The notes beneath the pieces were generated by a model. That model saw only the letters and a program-made list of their open reading frames with translations, was not told where the DNA came from and ran no database searches. Positions 5,727 to 6,204 of a stretch of DNA of 6,204 nt are shown here, piece by piece. Numbering within the stretch: the stretch's first letter is position 1; every line of letters begins with the position of its first letter. The translations under genes were made by a program, and so were the position numbers. The stretch is from CAYJAD01 sp964371225 (GTDB lineage: Bacteria > Desulfobacterota > Desulfovibrionia > Desulfovibrionales > Desulfovibrionaceae), in NCBI GenBank assembly GCA_964371225.1, contig CAYJNA010000128.1, positions 1 through 6,204 of the forward strand, read 5' to 3'.

Positions 5727-6204
5727 TTATGAATGAACGCGACTTTCTAAACGGTCAGCCAAAGACTCAAGTACAGAAATGACACGCTCTTTTCCTGGGG
5801 ATGAAGCACGCACATCAGCAGAAGCTTCAGCCGAGGAAGTAGGCATGGAAGTAAGTCCTGCAACCCTTGCCTGTAAATCTTCTTTTTCTTGTGCGTCTTC
5901 TGTAGCTTGAATAAGCTCGTTATAAATCTCTAAAGCCGCTGTGTAATCACCTTGCTCTGCTAAGACATCAGCCATGGAGCGCGTGCGTAAAGAAAAGGAC
6001 TCTGCGCTTTGTTCCCCCTCCACAGCGGGCTTAGCATTTTGCTCAGGGGTTTTAGCAGGGGATATAGCCACAGGGCGTTCTATGGATCTCACAACCAGAC
6101 GTGGCTTTGCACTGCTTTTTACAGTAACTTTTGGCTTGGGCTTGGATACTTTTTCTGTGGGCTCGCTTGATGCAGGAGCTACCTCTTCAAGAGCTACCTC
6201 TTCA
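5727..6204 (-). CDS. Hypothetical protein with TPR-like motif, 5' end outside window
   Basis: The reading frame is open from the right edge to the TAA at 5727-5729, giving 158 visible residues. The true start lies beyond 6204. The GTG at 6090-6092 is a possible codon for a start but is more likely an internal valine, because the frame continues upstream with similar composition. The first 65 or so visible residues are low complexity, rich in Glu, Val, Ala, Lys and Pro, with alternating KPKPKV. At about 74-100 the segment SMADVLAEQGDYTAALEIYNELI fits a TPR helix pair (Ala/Gly/Tyr at consensus places). A Ser/Ala-rich stretch and a final amphipathic helix (RVISVLESLADRLESRV) follow. The likely role is protein-protein interaction, perhaps in the envelope given its lipoprotein neighbour. 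The function is unknown. Confidence 0.75.
   Translation of the reverse strand, partial: EEVALEEVAPASSEPTEKVSKPKPKVTVKSSAKPRLVVRSIERPVAISPAKTPEQNAKPAVEGEQSAESFSLRTRSMADVLAEQGDYTAALEIYNELIQATEDAQEKEDLQARVAGLTSMPTSSAEASADVRASSPGKERVISVLESLADRLESRVHS
6177..6204 (-). repeat. 15-bp tandem repeat at the right edge, in frame
   Basis: AGCTACCTCTTCAAG (6177-6191, plus strand) is followed directly by a copy identical over the 13 bases that remain (6192-6204). It encodes a repeated EEVAL/EEVAP pentad in the low-complexity part of the partial TPR-like protein. The unit length is a multiple of three, so copy-number change would keep the frame. The array may continue beyond the window. Confidence 0.7.

Overview
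The window reads as ordinary Gram-negative chromosomal sequence with every supported gene on the minus strand, so transcription runs from high to low coordinates. An outer-membrane assembly lipoprotein (BamD), a second lipoprotein, Shine-Dalgarno-type starts and moderate GC (roughly mid-40s percent, judged by eye) point to a diderm bacterium. The gene set and protein styles (trxA-trxB followed by a BamD-like gene, class I fbp next to tsaD, a Cache-like lipoprotein beside a TPR-type protein) suggest a Desulfovibrionaceae-like member of the old Deltaproteobacteria. That placement is inference from memory of such genomes and could not be searched here.

Layout in transcription order: (1) the 3' part of a hypothetical protein with a low-complexity Lys/Pro/Ala/Glu-rich front and one TPR-like motif, running off the right edge (5727-6204); (2) a 398-residue predicted lipoprotein with a Cache/PDC-like extracytoplasmic domain and a long Pro/Glu/Thr-rich tail (4438-5634); (3) a 139-base spacer with three successive hairpins, the last an intrinsic-terminator-like hairpin only about 20 bases before fbp; (4) fbp and tsaD, 18 bases apart (2208-4298); (5) a 154-base spacer with a good sigma70-type promoter; (6) trxA-trxB-bamD, with 4-base and 8-base overlaps (77-2053), closed by a strong terminator at 28-61.

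Functionally, trxA and trxB make a complete NADPH-thioredoxin reductase-thioredoxin couple, translationally coupled to the outer-membrane assembly factor BamD. fbp (gluconeogenesis) and tsaD (tRNA t6A synthesis) form a housekeeping pair with no obvious shared pathway. The lipoprotein and its upstream TPR-like neighbour are the only poorly understood proteins. No RNA genes, mobile elements, CRISPR arrays or phage features were seen, and no spacer exceeds 160 bases. I found no convincing previously undescribed system. The most worthwhile items are the fbp leader structure and the Cache-like lipoprotein with its repeated PSPFG motif.
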